Source: Pyxicephalus adspersus (Eukaryota > Chordata > Amphibia > Anura > Pyxicephalidae). Taken from it: DNA of 64,000 nucleotides. Location: positions 43,602,952 through 43,666,951 of the forward strand of contig NC_092859.1 in the NCBI RefSeq assembly GCF_032062135.1, read 5' to 3'. The notes beneath the pieces are model-generated. The model worked only from the letters and a program-made list of their open reading frames with translations. It was not told the DNA's origin and did no database searches. The translations under genes were made by a program, and so were the position numbers. Positions within the stretch are counted from its first letter, which is position 1. Every line of letters begins with the position of its first letter. Shown here piece after piece: positions 11,247 through 25,189 of this stretch.

Positions 11247-13255
11247 AACTAAAAATAAGACTTAAAAGAAGTGACAAGTGACTGGTAAAGACCATTGAGA
11301 TTATGGCCCTTTTGCACAATGATGCTTCAACATTTGTCAATCCTACTTTAGCAATGGCTGCATGAAAGTTCTCAATGCAGCTTTCCCAATAGTGACAACA
11401 AAATCTGTCACTTGTAGCCTGGGTCAGTCACCTATGTGTCAGACTGACAACACAGAAGCACAACTAAGACCTGGACAAGGTGTTGTCATTCCTTACCATA
11501 AATGCCAAAATAAGTCTATTTTAGTGAAAGATGCAGATTTAAAAACATAGATCATTAAAAAAAAAAAATAGATTTTAGTGACTGAGTTTACATATTAGAA
11601 GTCAGTGAAGGAGAAAAAAAAAGTTATTTGATTGTCCTAGTTTATTGCACACTGCATTGCCTTATTGATTGTATTAATTTCAATACATCCCCATCAACCC
11701 AATTAACATACTGGCATGTTTCAGTGTAAACAGAGCACAAGTCCAACCATTTGTTAAATGATCTATATGCTATCTCAGTATCTTATATGATGTTCTCTCT
11801 GTAAATAACATTCCAGCCATATCAAAGTTCATCCTAAATCATTCACAGCAGCATGGCTGAAGTATGTGGTCACTAATATCTACAGGATTTAGACAGGCTT
11901 TGGCAGTCTGAGTGAAATACCCGTAGATAAGGCTTGTAACAGAGTCCTCGGCGTGACCTTGGTAGTAAATGCTGCCTCCAGTTCTGAGCCTCAGGTATTT
12001 CTAAATGACTCTGGGAAACGAGCCCCTTTGGCTTAATTTTGCTGCAACAGTGACTTCACAGACAGTTACACTGACACAATTACAGGCGGGTAGCTCTTTC
12101 TTTGTAGATTATCCTCCGATACAGCTATGTGTGGCTGAGAAATGGCACTGTTTTAGCACCGATGTTTATTTTCTACATACTAAAGTGGTACCAACAGCCG
12201 AAACGAAAGCCCTGTACAGATGTCCAATGGACATCAGATTTTTGCCACTAGAAATGATCTTTTTATGATTGTATGCAGTGCCCATTTGTTCATCTGAAAC
12301 TCCATGCTCTGATCAATGGAGAGGGAAGATTGAGCAAGAATAGAAGTGACCGGCAGTTTATTCCAATTTAGTTGGCCATCGTAATTTAAGTTACTATGCA
12401 TTCACAGAGCCGAAAATGCTGATTGAGATTTTAGACTTGAAAACCTGCAGAGTGGCCATTACAATCAAAGTTAGCAGGAAACTTGATTTTGGGCTGATCC
12501 ATATATTTCTGATATTTTTCTGTCCTTGAAATATTATCTGAGAAATAGGTTGGATAGAAACATGCCTTTTTTCCCCCCAGACATTCAATTTACATTTTTT
12601 AAATTACCCCATGAAGGCAAGGTCCGATGTTGCAGCAGAGGTCTTTTTCCTCTTGAGAAGAATCTGACAGTTCAACAAGCAAACCAATTAAAAAGGTAGC
12701 AAAGGTAACAATGAACAGTAACACATTGTCTCCTTCTAAAGTGAGCGAGGTCTTTCCAAAACGTCCATAGCATTAGATGGCAATAGGAACGTTTAAAAAC
12801 CACAGAGAAATTCCCTAAGATAAGGTTTGGTATCATAGTGGATCACCCATGAAGGAGGCACCTTTTTTCAGCCCTGAAATTTTAACAGGTGGTGACCCCC
12901 AGTACTACTACCAAGTTTTACAAACATTTTTGGAAAAAACAAAATGAAAAAAAAGTTTGAGAAATATAATTCTTCTGTAATCTTCTTTTCCTCAATACAA
13001 TTGACTTTTCACTCAGCTAATCCCGCATCTAATTAAATATGCCAGTTAAGGGCATAGATAAAACAAAGCTAAAAAGGGCAAATACATACAAGTTAACAAT
13101 TAAAGATTCTTTACAGGTGTGTACACATAAATGTTGGAAATTTAGCACTAGATTCCTTATGGGAAAATAGTTTTTCTTGGTATGTATATTTTGGTCCTTT
13201 AATGCACTATGGAGGCCTTTCAACCGTCAAACAGACTTAGGCATGGTAATTTCTG

Positions 13256-13500
13256 ATGACAGGACCAGAAATAGTGCATCTGGCTGACAGGAATGACCTT
13301 TGGCAATGCAGTCAGCGCTTCCAAGTTTGCTCCGAGAGAGCTGACAAGGGAAGCAGGTTCTGTTTTCCATCTCTACTCTCTGCATCTGTGCCAGTCGCCA
13401 GGCTGCTCTTTAGCTTTGCTGTTTTGGGAAAACCTAATGGACCCAGAAACAGACATTCTGCAATTTTTACAATTGTTAATTGTTGTAGGTAATAAACTGT
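13256..13500. promoter_or_regulatory. Candidate regulatory element (GC-richer island in AT-rich intron)
   Basis: The block is less AT-rich than its surroundings. It contains an ATGACCTTTGGCA stretch (nuclear-receptor-like half site), GCTGACA and TCAGCGC words, and ends in caatttttacaattgttaattg, a cluster of homeodomain-type cores. Overlapping frames of 78 codons on both strands are open, but their peptides look non-coding. Motif-based call only. Confidence 0.2.
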
Positions 13501-16500
13501 GCAACCCCGACAGTAAAGTCTGGCTGTAAACTCACAAAACAATCTCAATGCTTTCCACTTCTATGTATTTAAATATTGGCCAACAATGCTCAACTCTTGT
13601 GTCCCAAGGACTTCACCCATAGCAGAACAAGTGAGTTCCAATCAACAAAGTTCATCTGCCTTTTAAATGTAACACATTTATGAATATTTAAGTTTTCAAA
13701 CAGAATTTTAATGTCATCTTTAGCTACCCACATTCAGATTTATTTAAATGAAGATTATTAGCTGTAATTGGACAGTATAAGAAAAACTTGATCAATAAAA
13801 GCATACACAAACATTTACTTGCAAAAAACATGTTAAAAAGTCTTTATGTTGGCTTATACATGGTTTAATTGTAAGCAATCATGAGGAAACGTAATGTTGG
13901 GGATTTAAAAAAAAAATAGCCATTTTTTGGCCTCACATCTATGGCCTAGTAGAACAAAGGACTAAAGATCATTTCACATTGACCGATTATGGGTAACAAA
14001 AGGTAATTCTGATCCAGCCTAATAAAATCTGGTTAAATTCATCCATCATTCATTTAGCCAAAGCAAAGAAATATGTACCATCCAGAAAGTCTTACAGATA
14101 CTGAATCAACAGCTCAGCCTACCAGCCAAACCATTATCTAAGTGATACAATGGTGCATACCTGAAACTCTGTATTAAATATAATAGACCACAAAGAACCC
14201 CTAATTAGCAAAACTCAGAGGTCAAGACCTTAAAACAGTTACCATTTGGTGTTTGAATCCACTGCTGTTTAAGGAGTTCTTGGTACTTGCAGTTTGATAC
14301 ATATGCCTTTATACACATGGACAATATTCAAATTCAAACAGGCTCTGCCCCGCATGTTTGCCCTGGACTGGACCTTTAATAAGTTGTCAGCAGACAGGTT
14401 TCAACAAACCTTTTATTACGATTACCAGCTTTGTGAGAAGTTTACTCAACAGAGGATTACATTCCTTGTAAATAACAGCACTCCTGCTGAAAACCATGAC
14501 CTTAAATCCATGTAATGGACTGCCAGAGGTGAAAGGTCTGCTTTGCAGAACATGACAATAAAAGCAGAGGCAACTGCGTAAGGGATGAAGAGAGATCAGT
14601 CACCACTGCTCACCTTCAAGCTGGACTGTCTCGACGTGACTATTCTTAAATTAACAACAAGACCACCTCTAAATAGCTCCCGGAAGGATGACATTCACTA
14701 TCTGTCTATTCAGAGGATTTGGGCTACAGGCCCATTAACAGATAAGGAGGCAGCCAAGAAAAACACACAGAGGTCCCAAAGGTTAAAAAGAAGCTGGAAG
14801 TGACAAATCACTAAATAGGAGAACAGAATTTAACCATTCTGCAAAAAGCGTCCACACATGCCCTGATAACTGCAAACAACCAATTCAAGCTTGGCTTTGC
14901 ATAAATGGCTTTAAATGAGTAAACTTTAGAGATTCAACTTCATAAACAGAATAGAAAACAATATCTTCCTTGTATTAATGGGTCAACCAAGTCCTGGGCC
15001 AAGATTACAGCACCACTCCACAGAACATTAAAGATTAGCAAGGCTTAACCATAACCACAGCATACCATGCACCTAATAGAGTAGCATGGAGCCCATCAAT
15101 GCCTGGGTTCATCTAGTAAGTACATTTGGATAACAGCATAGTATAAAATATTGACTGTACAAGGACAAGATGCAACCAATATTCTATTTTTCTGGAGACG
15201 AACTGCCTTTGGATCGGAGAAAACTGGAATGGGTAATGGTTTCATTGCAAGGAAACATCCAACACAGCACTACGGGTTAGCTTGTCCAATGCCACAGACA
15301 ATTAGGTAATTCACAAATCCTGGAAGTCAGAACCACTAAATACTTATATTCACAAAAAATTACACATTTCTAATTAAAGCCACAGCAAGTCAAAAATTTG
15401 TTTTGTTGAACTCTGGACTGCAAAGATTATTTCTTTTCTAAGGCCAAAAAAAGAACCAGAAAACAGAAGTAATTATAGATAATTTAATATGCCATTTGCA
15501 ATCTGTAGACTGCACTTATAAAATTGCATTCGCTTACCGCGACCAAGTCTTTACACCTTCTAAAAATACTTTACTGAGGGATGTATTACTATTGATTATA
15601 ACATGTTTAAAGAAATAAAAAAGCATAAACGCAATGTTTTAGGTAATAAAATGTCTGAGAAGACTGATAGTTTGCCTTTTGAAAAAAAAAAAAGTAGTAC
15701 AAGCAAAGAATTTTTAAGGAATGCTAACGGCTTTGAAGAAATGAAGGACACTCAAATATAAGACACTTAAAAGTGAAATGGTTATCTTTGAAATACCATC
15801 TTTTTCAGCTAAATTACCTCAATCCCGACACTGCTGCTCCTCAATACTCCATGTTGAATGTTTCCAGTTACCTTGTCCTTTACAACCTATTGCATTCAAT
15901 TGACCTTATTTGTCTGGATCAAAATATCAGTCCATAGAACTCATGGATTTAGTTAGCCCTGACCCGACTGTAGTAAACTTCAATCTAGATTTTGAGTGAT
16001 GTCTTCCCAGATTAGCAATGGGTTAAATAAATTCCCATCATTCATATATCCCCCCCCCCCCAGAGGTCTTTTAGCTAAGCATTTAAAAAATCCTGAGTCC
16101 CTCCTCTACTACTTTGCCGGCACTGGCAGCACCCATCAGTACTGTGAACCCCAGGTAAAAAATATTATCACCATACCACCATCACTAATGGTTTGTCTAT
16201 TATGACATTGGAAGTCATTCAGCCTAAAAGAACCAGCAATGAAGAATGGAAAAGGCACATAGTACCAATTTGTCTTTTCTTGTTGATGACAAAAGGAATC
16301 ACATAGGACTGGCACAATGATTGGGCGTTGACTTGAATTAAGGTAAGGAGCACAGTGTAGTACTGCAAAGCAGAAAGAAAAGTCCGCCTATGTAATGAGC
16401 AAGTATGGTTCCACATGCAACGCGTACAAATAAAAGTACAGATTATATAATAAAAAAAAACAAAAAAAAAACAAACAAATCCAAGATCAACTTTAAGCTC

Positions 16501-18432
16501 ATCTAGTAAATACAGATAAAATGTAATTGAGTAGTTTGGGCAAACATTTCCCATATTACCATTCTTCCTACACCCAATGTAAATAACTGATTAAACAGGG
16601 CAAACATTATACTAAATTGCAAATTAATTATATAACATATGAGTTGGCTGTAGGCACTGGGCATCGCTGCAGCCAATAAAAATGACAAGGGTCTGCATGA
16701 CCAGGACGGAATTATATCATATCCCCAATAACGAACCTCAATTTCCCTGTAAAGCTAAATTCTGTATCAATTCAACAGGGACGTCTGTGTGTATGGATTA
16801 TGCTTACAATGTTTTCAATTATGCACAAGTTACTAATTTTTAGGTACCAAATTGTTAAGATTGTCAAGTCTAATTGCAGCATCTTAATAGTCACCAACAC
16901 ATGCAAGTAAGACTACAGAGGGCAGCATATATGTGGATTTGTATATATACATAAAAACAAAAAAAAAAAATAAAAGGCAGAAATGGTCTTATCAGTAATC
17001 AGATTACTTTAAAAAACTGACTTATAGATTGTTTTTTTTCCTTAAAAAAAAAATTGCATATTGTAATTTCCCATACATGCCACAGCAATGATTACAGCGT
17101 CTAGAATGGATTAACCGCTTTGATGCCAAAACGCTGACACGATCACCGCCTAGCGTCAAAGCACGGTGAGTTTCCATGGCAACATCCTATGAAGTCTCTC
17201 TTGCTAGATAGCCCCAGAGACCATTGTTTTGCAGTGACCAGCTTCTCTGCACAAGCCTGATCGATAGGCTGTGGCCCCCTGTTTCTCCAAAATAGGTGGC
17301 AATCACACGTTTGCTCTAGGTATTCACACCAAATTATTATGTAGAAATATAGCAATCTTGTACCAGAGCAAACAGTACTCTGAGGTCACTTTAATGTTAA
17401 AGTGTCACTCACACCAAAGAGTTATAATTAAGGTTGCCATTTTTTCCTTAGATAGGAAAATAGAGGTCTTAGAGCATTTCTCCTATAAATAACACTGATC
17501 CTTTTTTACTGTCCAGGCTGTTATAATTCCAGGATGAAACTTTTTTAAGCAGTGGTTGGTTTACTTGGGTTCAGTATTTTACCATAAACCCCCCAGAACT
17601 CTCTTACTTGGTCGTTATAAGCTGACCTCACTGCCATTTGTTTTGTAAATGTTCCAAACTTGTTGCATTGGAAGGAAAGATAATCTTATATAGATTTAAA
17701 GCTGATCTCCATGCCAAATAAAACCCCAAACTACTTTCCCGTTCCAGAAAGTACTGTAATTTCCACCTTACCTGTTTCTTGAAGTCATATACCTCCTATT
17801 TTAGGCTTCATCCTCCATCTGTCTGACTTGGCCAAGCAATGGATAGAGAGCACCCACAGAGTAATCCAGTTTTAAGGTTAAGAAGGTGAAGCAATCTTTT
17901 AAAAGATTTTAACTACTGCATAAAAGGCCAGGGAACTTGCCCTTATGAATCAAGTATTAGAAATGTAAAATAGTTTTTTGGTCTGCCACACGTTAATGGT
18001 AAATCGAGAGTACTGGACTTCGGTACATTGACCATCATTACAAAAAGCATGTCAAAGATTAAACAACTTGAACATATCAGCACACATGCATTCTAAAAGT
18101 AACAGCTATGCATAGATAGGAACGCAGCATGCAGGGTTATACTAAAGCATGTCTTCAATACACACGTACCGACCCAACACACTGGTGCACAAAGAGTCTT
18201 AAGCCAACAAAAATAGCATATTTTAGTTTTACAACTTGCAAAGTGCATCAGCCATCACAAACAGCACGATTTTAATTTCTGAATGTGACGGACCTCAAAG
18301 GCAGAAAATAAAACCTGTTCCAGTAAATAAATATGAAAAACAACCATCAACTGAAACTTTCCTACAAGTATTACATTAAACTGAAACTTCAGCTTCAAAT
18401 TCTAGTGGAGGGTAATAATTTATAAGACTTAC

Positions 18433-18485
18433 CTTGTCCATTTCCTGCTCTTCCTGCTCTTGAAATGAAGTGGAAAACCACTGAT
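18433..18485 (-). other. Candidate minus-strand exon carrying a start codon (Met-Asp-Lys)
   Basis: On the minus strand a CAG acceptor (gacatccacag) is followed by 53 bases and the donor AAG|GTAAGTC, which matches the consensus. The ATG at 18441-18439 has a strong context (A at -3, G at +4) and gives Met-Asp-Lys ending exactly at the splice junction (phase 0). If the same frame is read from the acceptor it is open as DQWFSTSFQEQEEQEMDK, so the exon could instead be internal coding. The acceptor's pyrimidine tract is weak. It lies 11 kb downstream, in the sense of transcription, of the probable first exon at 29.5 kb. The gene is unidentified. Confidence 0.3.
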
Positions 18486-20801
18486 CTGTGGATGTCAACA
18501 CTTAATAAGCACATCAAGACCCTTTTTAATAGAAACTCCCTAAGTGTTCCAATAAGCATATACTGCATAGGCTGATGAGTAAGCTGTACCACCCCTTCCC
18601 CTTTATATAAGTCCTACAACTAACTGGTCAACCAGGCCACCAATTATAGTAATGGTCCAATTTTTGACGCTTTGATAGTAGGAAGAGAACACCTAGGCTT
18701 TCAACACCAAGTCACAGATGCATGTAAAAATCAAAATACTCATAAAACCTACATTAAAAATGGGCCTGAGATGCAAGTGACTGGGAGGTGACTGTTTTGT
18801 ACAGAATATTTCAGGAATTGGGGAAGTAATATTTAGGTTTTCACTAGGACTCCAAGGAGGGCTGTTCTACAATGCAATGACATGAACTGCTAGAATATTT
18901 GATACAGGGCAGCACGAAGGCTCAAGAAAGAATTTAGTCAACACTTACTAGGTTTTAAAGGGTTTTTCCACCCAACTCAGGATCTCCAAAAAGAACAGTA
19001 GTGGAACTACCCCTCCACTATAAAAGGTAAATGCTGATTTTTAGTCTAGATGGAATATAAGGAGCAAGATTATGTACCTCATTCCCTCACTCCTGCAGGA
19101 TCCTATTTCACGAAATCTTCTACAGACTCTTCTATAAACTGCTTGGGGCTGCAGATGCAGACACCATCCTTCATCATGCATCTTGTAAGAGGAGGAAGTC
19201 AAGGGCCCACTCAACCTGGAGGTCAGATGGAACTGAAGCTATTCTGTCCATTGAGGAGTGAAAGATTGGCAAGTAAACTTGCTCCAAATTTACCTACAAT
19301 CACGTGTTATACTAAGCCAACCTTTAAAATAGAAACCTGTAATTTATAAATAAATCTACAAGTTTTGAGAAGTCTTGAAGTCTCTGGTAGACGCCGCGTA
19401 CTAGATCCAGACAGCAAAGCTGAACCTATTTCTTTTTAGACGAGAGTCAGATCACGACTCATATACAGTCTAGAAAATAAACTACATCTTTCACCTGAAG
19501 CTTCTAGGTCATTCACAAATTTTAACAGACCTTTGTAGACGTTATTCAGCTTTTCTAGCTTTTAAAGCAGCAACACCTCCTTTTGCAGCCCAAACATGTG
19601 GACTGGTTAATCAGCAAATATAGTTGCCCCAAATGAGACTCCTAGCGGTAAAAAATATCTATTCTAATCTGTGTGTTGTAAATATGGGCAAAATAGTGGG
19701 GCATTGGAAGGTTGTTTTTAATGGCATCCCAATGTACTTTGCCAGCCGTTTACAACAAATACATGGGACCCATTTGTGTGTTTCAGGGCAGTGTACATCG
19801 AAAAAGGGTATAGACCTGTTACAACCTGCACTGGGGTGCAGTGACAGCCTATGCAAACTGAATAGGCTGCCCTAATCTATCACAGTAACGTACTGCAACA
19901 ATCTGAAAACACCGGTTGTCATATTTTGAGCTTTTTGGCTGCTCTGACTTCAGACACCTACTGAAAGCGGCTCAGTGTCACATCAGTCTACTAGTGAAGG
20001 ATTTCTTAACAAATGAAAAGTAGAAAATCCCTTTAAGCTCTCTCCCACCCCAAAGGAAGAATACTTAAAATGTTATTTAGAGAACATTATATCATCCAAT
20101 TTAGGAAAATGAGATGAAGTTCTCTAGCAAAGCAAAGTTTCATTTGTTTTACAGACTTGTTAACTGTAATACTGGCACAGCATACAAAAGATCCAGGGAT
20201 TAAAGCAGTGAAAGTCCAGAGCAGCCTTTGGATTTTCACAGGCATTCATCAAAGTGTTAAAATAGCCATCAGTAATACCTGACACTTGAAGCACATAGGC
20301 TGCCTCCAGGCATCTCCGTCCACAGAAGCTTTTGTGAAGCCCAGAGCCCTGGATCCTGGTATGACTGCAGGTCACAGCTTGTACATGTGTGGGGTCTTGC
20401 TGCCAAACAAGCCGAGCCTGTATACTACAGACCAGTACAGCTAACCCAAAGGGTGAAAAACAATCAGCGGAGTGGAACAGATCGCACATGACTTAAAACA
20501 TGAAGCCAGACCTCCAGCCTATTAAACGGAAGCCGACTTAATAAAAAAAACACACTGCAAATACAAACACAAGGCTAATAAAAAGTAATAAGCTGCAAAT
20601 CCCACTATAGAGCTTATTTGTTAAGGCAGCACAACGCATAGTTTTGTTCATAAAATGAAGAAATAAATCAAACTTCACCTTTCTTTGGTTTAGGCCAGCC
20701 ACAGCAAGCAACCTAAGTGATTATTTACAAAGGTTGAATGAACATCGTACACAACTCTTTGGCAAATTAAATAGTTAAATAGGATAAAAGACCCTAGAGA
20801 G

Positions 20802-21300
20802 CAGACTTTCCCAGCCAGGGTTCCTCCAGAGGTTGATTAGGGGTTCCTCGAGCAGTGGCATATTGATCTCCCATTTGACAGCTCTTGCACAGTTTTGGCA
20901 CCAACATCGCTCAGCAGAGCTAGTGGAGTGAAGCTTCTCCTCTAGTTCCTCGGGTAACTAACCACGGACACCTATAACCTTTTTATCATCTGTTATAGAA
21001 GCATTCTTCTAGTTGACGTCCTCAAAAGGATGTTTTTTTCCACTGGCTGCCAATGTAAGGGTAACTTGTTTCTGGCCAGTAATATTCAATTTTATGAATT
21101 TAGAAAAAAAAGAGTTTTGGTATATATAGTAATGGGAAGGCAAAATAACGGAAAATCTACTGGGAGTCATATAAGCTAGAAAACCATACTAAAATATTAT
21201 ATACTAAACTAATAATGTTCTGTGGGATGTTAATATAATTTTTATAAGGTGTTCCTTGAGACCTGAAAAGTTCCACCATGATAAAATATGTTCAGGCACA
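20802..21300 (+). mobile_element. Decayed hAT-type non-autonomous element
   Basis: The left end cagactttcccagccagg and the following ttcctccagagg and ggttcct words match the hAT copies at 30177, 45936 and 56098. The right part has gttccttgagacctgaaaag. The right terminus is badly eroded and no 8-bp target duplication is visible, so the right boundary is approximate. It has no transposase. Confidence 0.6.
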
Positions 21301-22162
21301 AGCAAAATCATGCTACCCATTTAGTGCGTTTTCCTGGTCTCCAATGAGGCTAAAGGTTTTTAGAGGAGTAAAAATGCTTTATCCAACAGTACGAAAGCAT
21401 CAGGGATGTCTACAGAGAAAGTACAAGTAGGACACTCAAACAAAAAGAAAGACTGTTTGGCAATCTGAAACTTTGCTTTGAAAAAATCCAAATAACTAAC
21501 TACCTGGGGGAGGGGGTTAGGCAGAATGTTCAGATGCTTACAATTAAATCTAGAAGAAATGCAGACAGACACAAGACCATGAGCACAAATACATTTCAGT
21601 GCCAAACAAGCACAAACACAATTTGCACCTATGAAAGACTTGCAGACACCGGTAGCAGGCAATCAAAAGGTTAGAAAAATCACTCAAGTGCAAGACCACC
21701 TAAATATCGCCATCTGCCAGTTGTAATGTCTGTACCTTTTGGTCCTGCCTGGGGTTACCACTGGTGGGGTAATGACAGGAAGGCCCAATTTATACAACTG
21801 CAGCTCGAACAAATTAGCAGACAGGCTTCTAGCAAACTTTGACACAGCAGTGTGATTAAGCAGCCCTAAAGAAACCGTTCTGTCCCGTCTATCACACCAG
21901 GTTTTTTTCCTGTAAGGGAATGAATTTGTAGAATACACGTTCATGCAGTGCAAGGAAAAGCAGAGAATTTAAAAAATGCATAACTCCATTTCCAATCAGA
22001 AATCATAATGTTACTTTTTATTTGAAGGAGGAGGTTTTAAACAGATAAGTTGGTCTCCCACTGATTAAAATCGGCAGATCTGGCAGCTTTCACCCCAATA
22101 GTGGATCCAACACAACTTTTTCCGAGTTATGATGACTTTACTGTGAGATATACTAAACACTT

Positions 22163-22215
<53 letters not shown>

Positions 22216-25189
22216 ATAAGGAGAACTCCTGATACTCATAACTAGAAAACCCATCCTGGACAATTACTGTAAGAAAAGCTGAACAAGGCCATATGGTTGG
22301 TGGTTTAGGTCCATTTTAGGGCCATATGTGTAAGTCCGTAAATTTGGACAAAACAAAACATCTTGTCTAAAACATCCCCAACCACAAATCCAATTTTATT
22401 GGCGATCAAGGGCAACATAATCTTCCTTTGCTTCCAAGGTCAAATATTTTGCAAGGCATGAAGTATCACAGGGCTCATTAGGTTTAAATCACAGAGCTTT
22501 AACTAAGGATAGGAATCTTTATTTTAATTCTGTGACTGTAATGGGTAGGCATTCTATTGCTTTTAGAAACGTGAATATGTTTCTTTTTAGCAGATTTTGA
22601 TTCAAAGTGTGAAGTGCTCATATTTCTCTACATTCAGATGTCTAGAATCCCACTGCTAGATCTGATCTGAAGGATAGCTGGGATCACTAATGGGGAAGTA
22701 AGGATCGATTTACTCAAATCTTTTGCAATCCACTACAAGTTTTCCATGGATCATCCACATTTTCGATAATCGACTTCTATTACCATAGTTTAAAATGGAT
22801 AATCTCCCTGCCCAAATATATATGGAAAGTATTAATAAGATGAAAACATTTAAAGATTGCATGGATAGTATTTGCATAGACACTAATAAATCAGTTTAAT
22901 ATTAAATAAAATATTTAGTTTTAGAAAGAAAAACCAGAGGGTAGTTCTGGATATAAATCAGTTAAATTGGCCTCCGTTCTGTTTATTTTGAAAATGCACT
23001 TTTTATAGGTTTCCCCTCTTCTTTCATTTATGCATAGCACTCAGCAAACATCTGTTTTTAAAACGGTCAAACGGCTATGGTTTTACAGCGCCTGACGTCT
23101 ATTCCCATAAATGTAAAAAGCTTGTTTGTGTGATCACTTGCAAATATAATCGCAGACAGAACCTGGAAGAATTATTGCATGCCTAATGTCCCTGTTCTAC
23201 GACAAAGCACTGTCAATTTGGAGTGTCAGAATTGAGCGAAGAGACTGGATTATGCTGCACAACTTCATTACGTGTGCACATAAATTCAGGGGGAAAAAAA
23301 TAAAATAAAGTCTTGAAAAACATGTATACAGAAGGATGACAATACAGCTGCCCACCTGTTCCATGGCTCTACAGTGCCTCTAGTGGCTTTCAGAGCTATT
23401 ACAGGCTCCTCTAACCACTGCCAATTGAACAAAACAGAAAATAATTATCATCATACAATTAGGTGTTACTGTATCAGCTAAATTACAAACTGAGCTGCAA
23501 AATCAAGAGTAACACACACAAAAGAATGAGAGTTCATCACTTAAGTTTGCCAGTAAAGGATCACATTTAATTGAAGGGGAGACACCGATGCAAAGTATTT
23601 TTTTTTTATTATTATAATGTCTCAGCGTCCACTAATATGTTATTATACTGTTACTTTTATGTTCTTTTTTTATCATAAAACACTCAATAAGTGATGACAA
23701 AACAGCAGAAATAAGATGACACTAGATTTGTAGGATTAACCCTTCTGCAACTATAAACACCAGGAAATAAATTATTTCTATTTATTCCATTGTACAGAAT
23801 ATACACATAAAAGATATACATATAAACTTGACATCTCTTTAATGTCATCTAGTACTAAACATGTCAATATATGCAGATATGATAATCAGTTATAGCCATG
23901 CCTCATCTCACTAAAAGGACTACAAAACCTTGTATACCCCAGAGGGCTCTAAAATAGAGGTTTTGCTTTAAGCAGCCAAGCATCGGATAGATGACCAATA
24001 CTAAATAATTAACACTATATTGCTTTTCCCTATAGATCTAGAGTTACACGGTTTAAAAGGCACAATACAATAGTACAAAACACACTAAAAAAGGTATCAT
24101 GTCATTCATAGTGTTACATCGGCTTAGTTAGCGGCAGAGCTAACAGCGGCATTGTGCCATAACCCATGGGAACAAGAGTCACCTTCACCAGTCTGCAATG
24201 GGCAAATCATAAAAAAAAAAGGCACACACAAGACTACTAGATGAACAAGGCGAAAATCCATCCATTGTACACTACAGCAACCAATCAGCAATCTGCTTTC
24301 TTTCCATTGCCTACGTTGCACCAATGAAAAAAGAAATTTTACTGGCCGCAGTAGACTACTACATTACATTTATAAAAAGCACTAAAACGTACATATACCT
24401 GTCCAAAAAAACCTAAAAAAATTTGCACATACACACAGACAAGCGGAAATATTGATGGCCCAATGTGTGGTTGAATAATGGAAATGGACTCAGCTTCAAC
24501 ACCAATAAAGACGACCCAACCCAGAACGAAGCATTACCTCCTCCAGTTTCTGATGGATGTTGCTATATCAAAACTGAGAAATACAATTTTTCCATCTTTT
24601 TTATAGGGCTGGCTCGTCCCGCAATATTGAAGGAGTTTATCTATAAATCTGTGTGATTCAAAGTGCTACTGTTTGGAGTAAAGGGGGGGGGGTGTAGTAA
24701 TATATACGCAGCTTTTTCCAAAGCTTGCACAGCTCTTACACAGCGTTCTAGGAAGCCAGCTCCCATCATCCATTATAACAGTACATTAGAAGTGTGCATT
24801 GTATTCAATTACATACATAATCACGCTACGTTTTATGAGATTCCCTGTACCGTGCTGCACTGCTTTTTGGCACGATGCATAGAAAATACCGTCGATCTCT
24901 GAACAGCGAACAAGATGGAGAGAAAGGCACAGATTGAAGGATCAAGCAACATAAATACTATGAAATAAGCCATTAATATAGCATTCTTTGACATAATGGT
25001 AAAAGGAAAATGAAAAATGAATATATACCCACTATACATGTGTGTAGACGCATGCATCTGTCCATATTCCTAATAAAATATGGAAAGGCATACAGCTTGC
25101 CACTTCACAGGATTTTTTTTAATGCCTAATGCATATACACACCTAGCGCGGATAAACATTATGGGGTGGCTTTTATAAGGAAAAGAGAA
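21301..25189. other. Unique DNA, no gene seen
   Basis: AT-rich sequence with an (AT)n microsatellite at 22165-22212 and a CpG-retaining, motif-rich block at about 22990-23290 (contains cgcctgacgtctattcc and cattacgtgtgcac). Otherwise I see nothing in it. Confidence 0.4.
22165..22212. repeat. (AT)n microsatellite
   Basis: About 24 uninterrupted AT dinucleotides. Confidence 0.97.

Larger units (their letters stand above)
6467..20801. other. Large intron-like unique region
   Basis: Mostly AT-rich DNA without dispersed repeats that I can name. It holds a 31-bp unit repeated twice (11185-11246), an exon candidate at 18433-18485, weaker splice-site pairs near 7905, 14614, 15535 and 17772 (minus strand), and GC-richer blocks at 8548-8730, 9330-9560 and 13256-13500 that may be regulatory. 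The short open frames here (60-126 codons) match nothing I know. Confidence 0.4.

Noticed and set aside
15535..15575. Minus-strand 41-bp exon ending TCGCG|GTAAGC
   Set aside because: The acceptor lacks a pyrimidine tract and the peptide is too short to judge.
17772..17830. Minus-strand exon with perfect donor CAG|GTAAGG
   Set aside because: All three frames contain stops before the donor and the acceptor is unclear. At most an untranslated exon; not enough to call.
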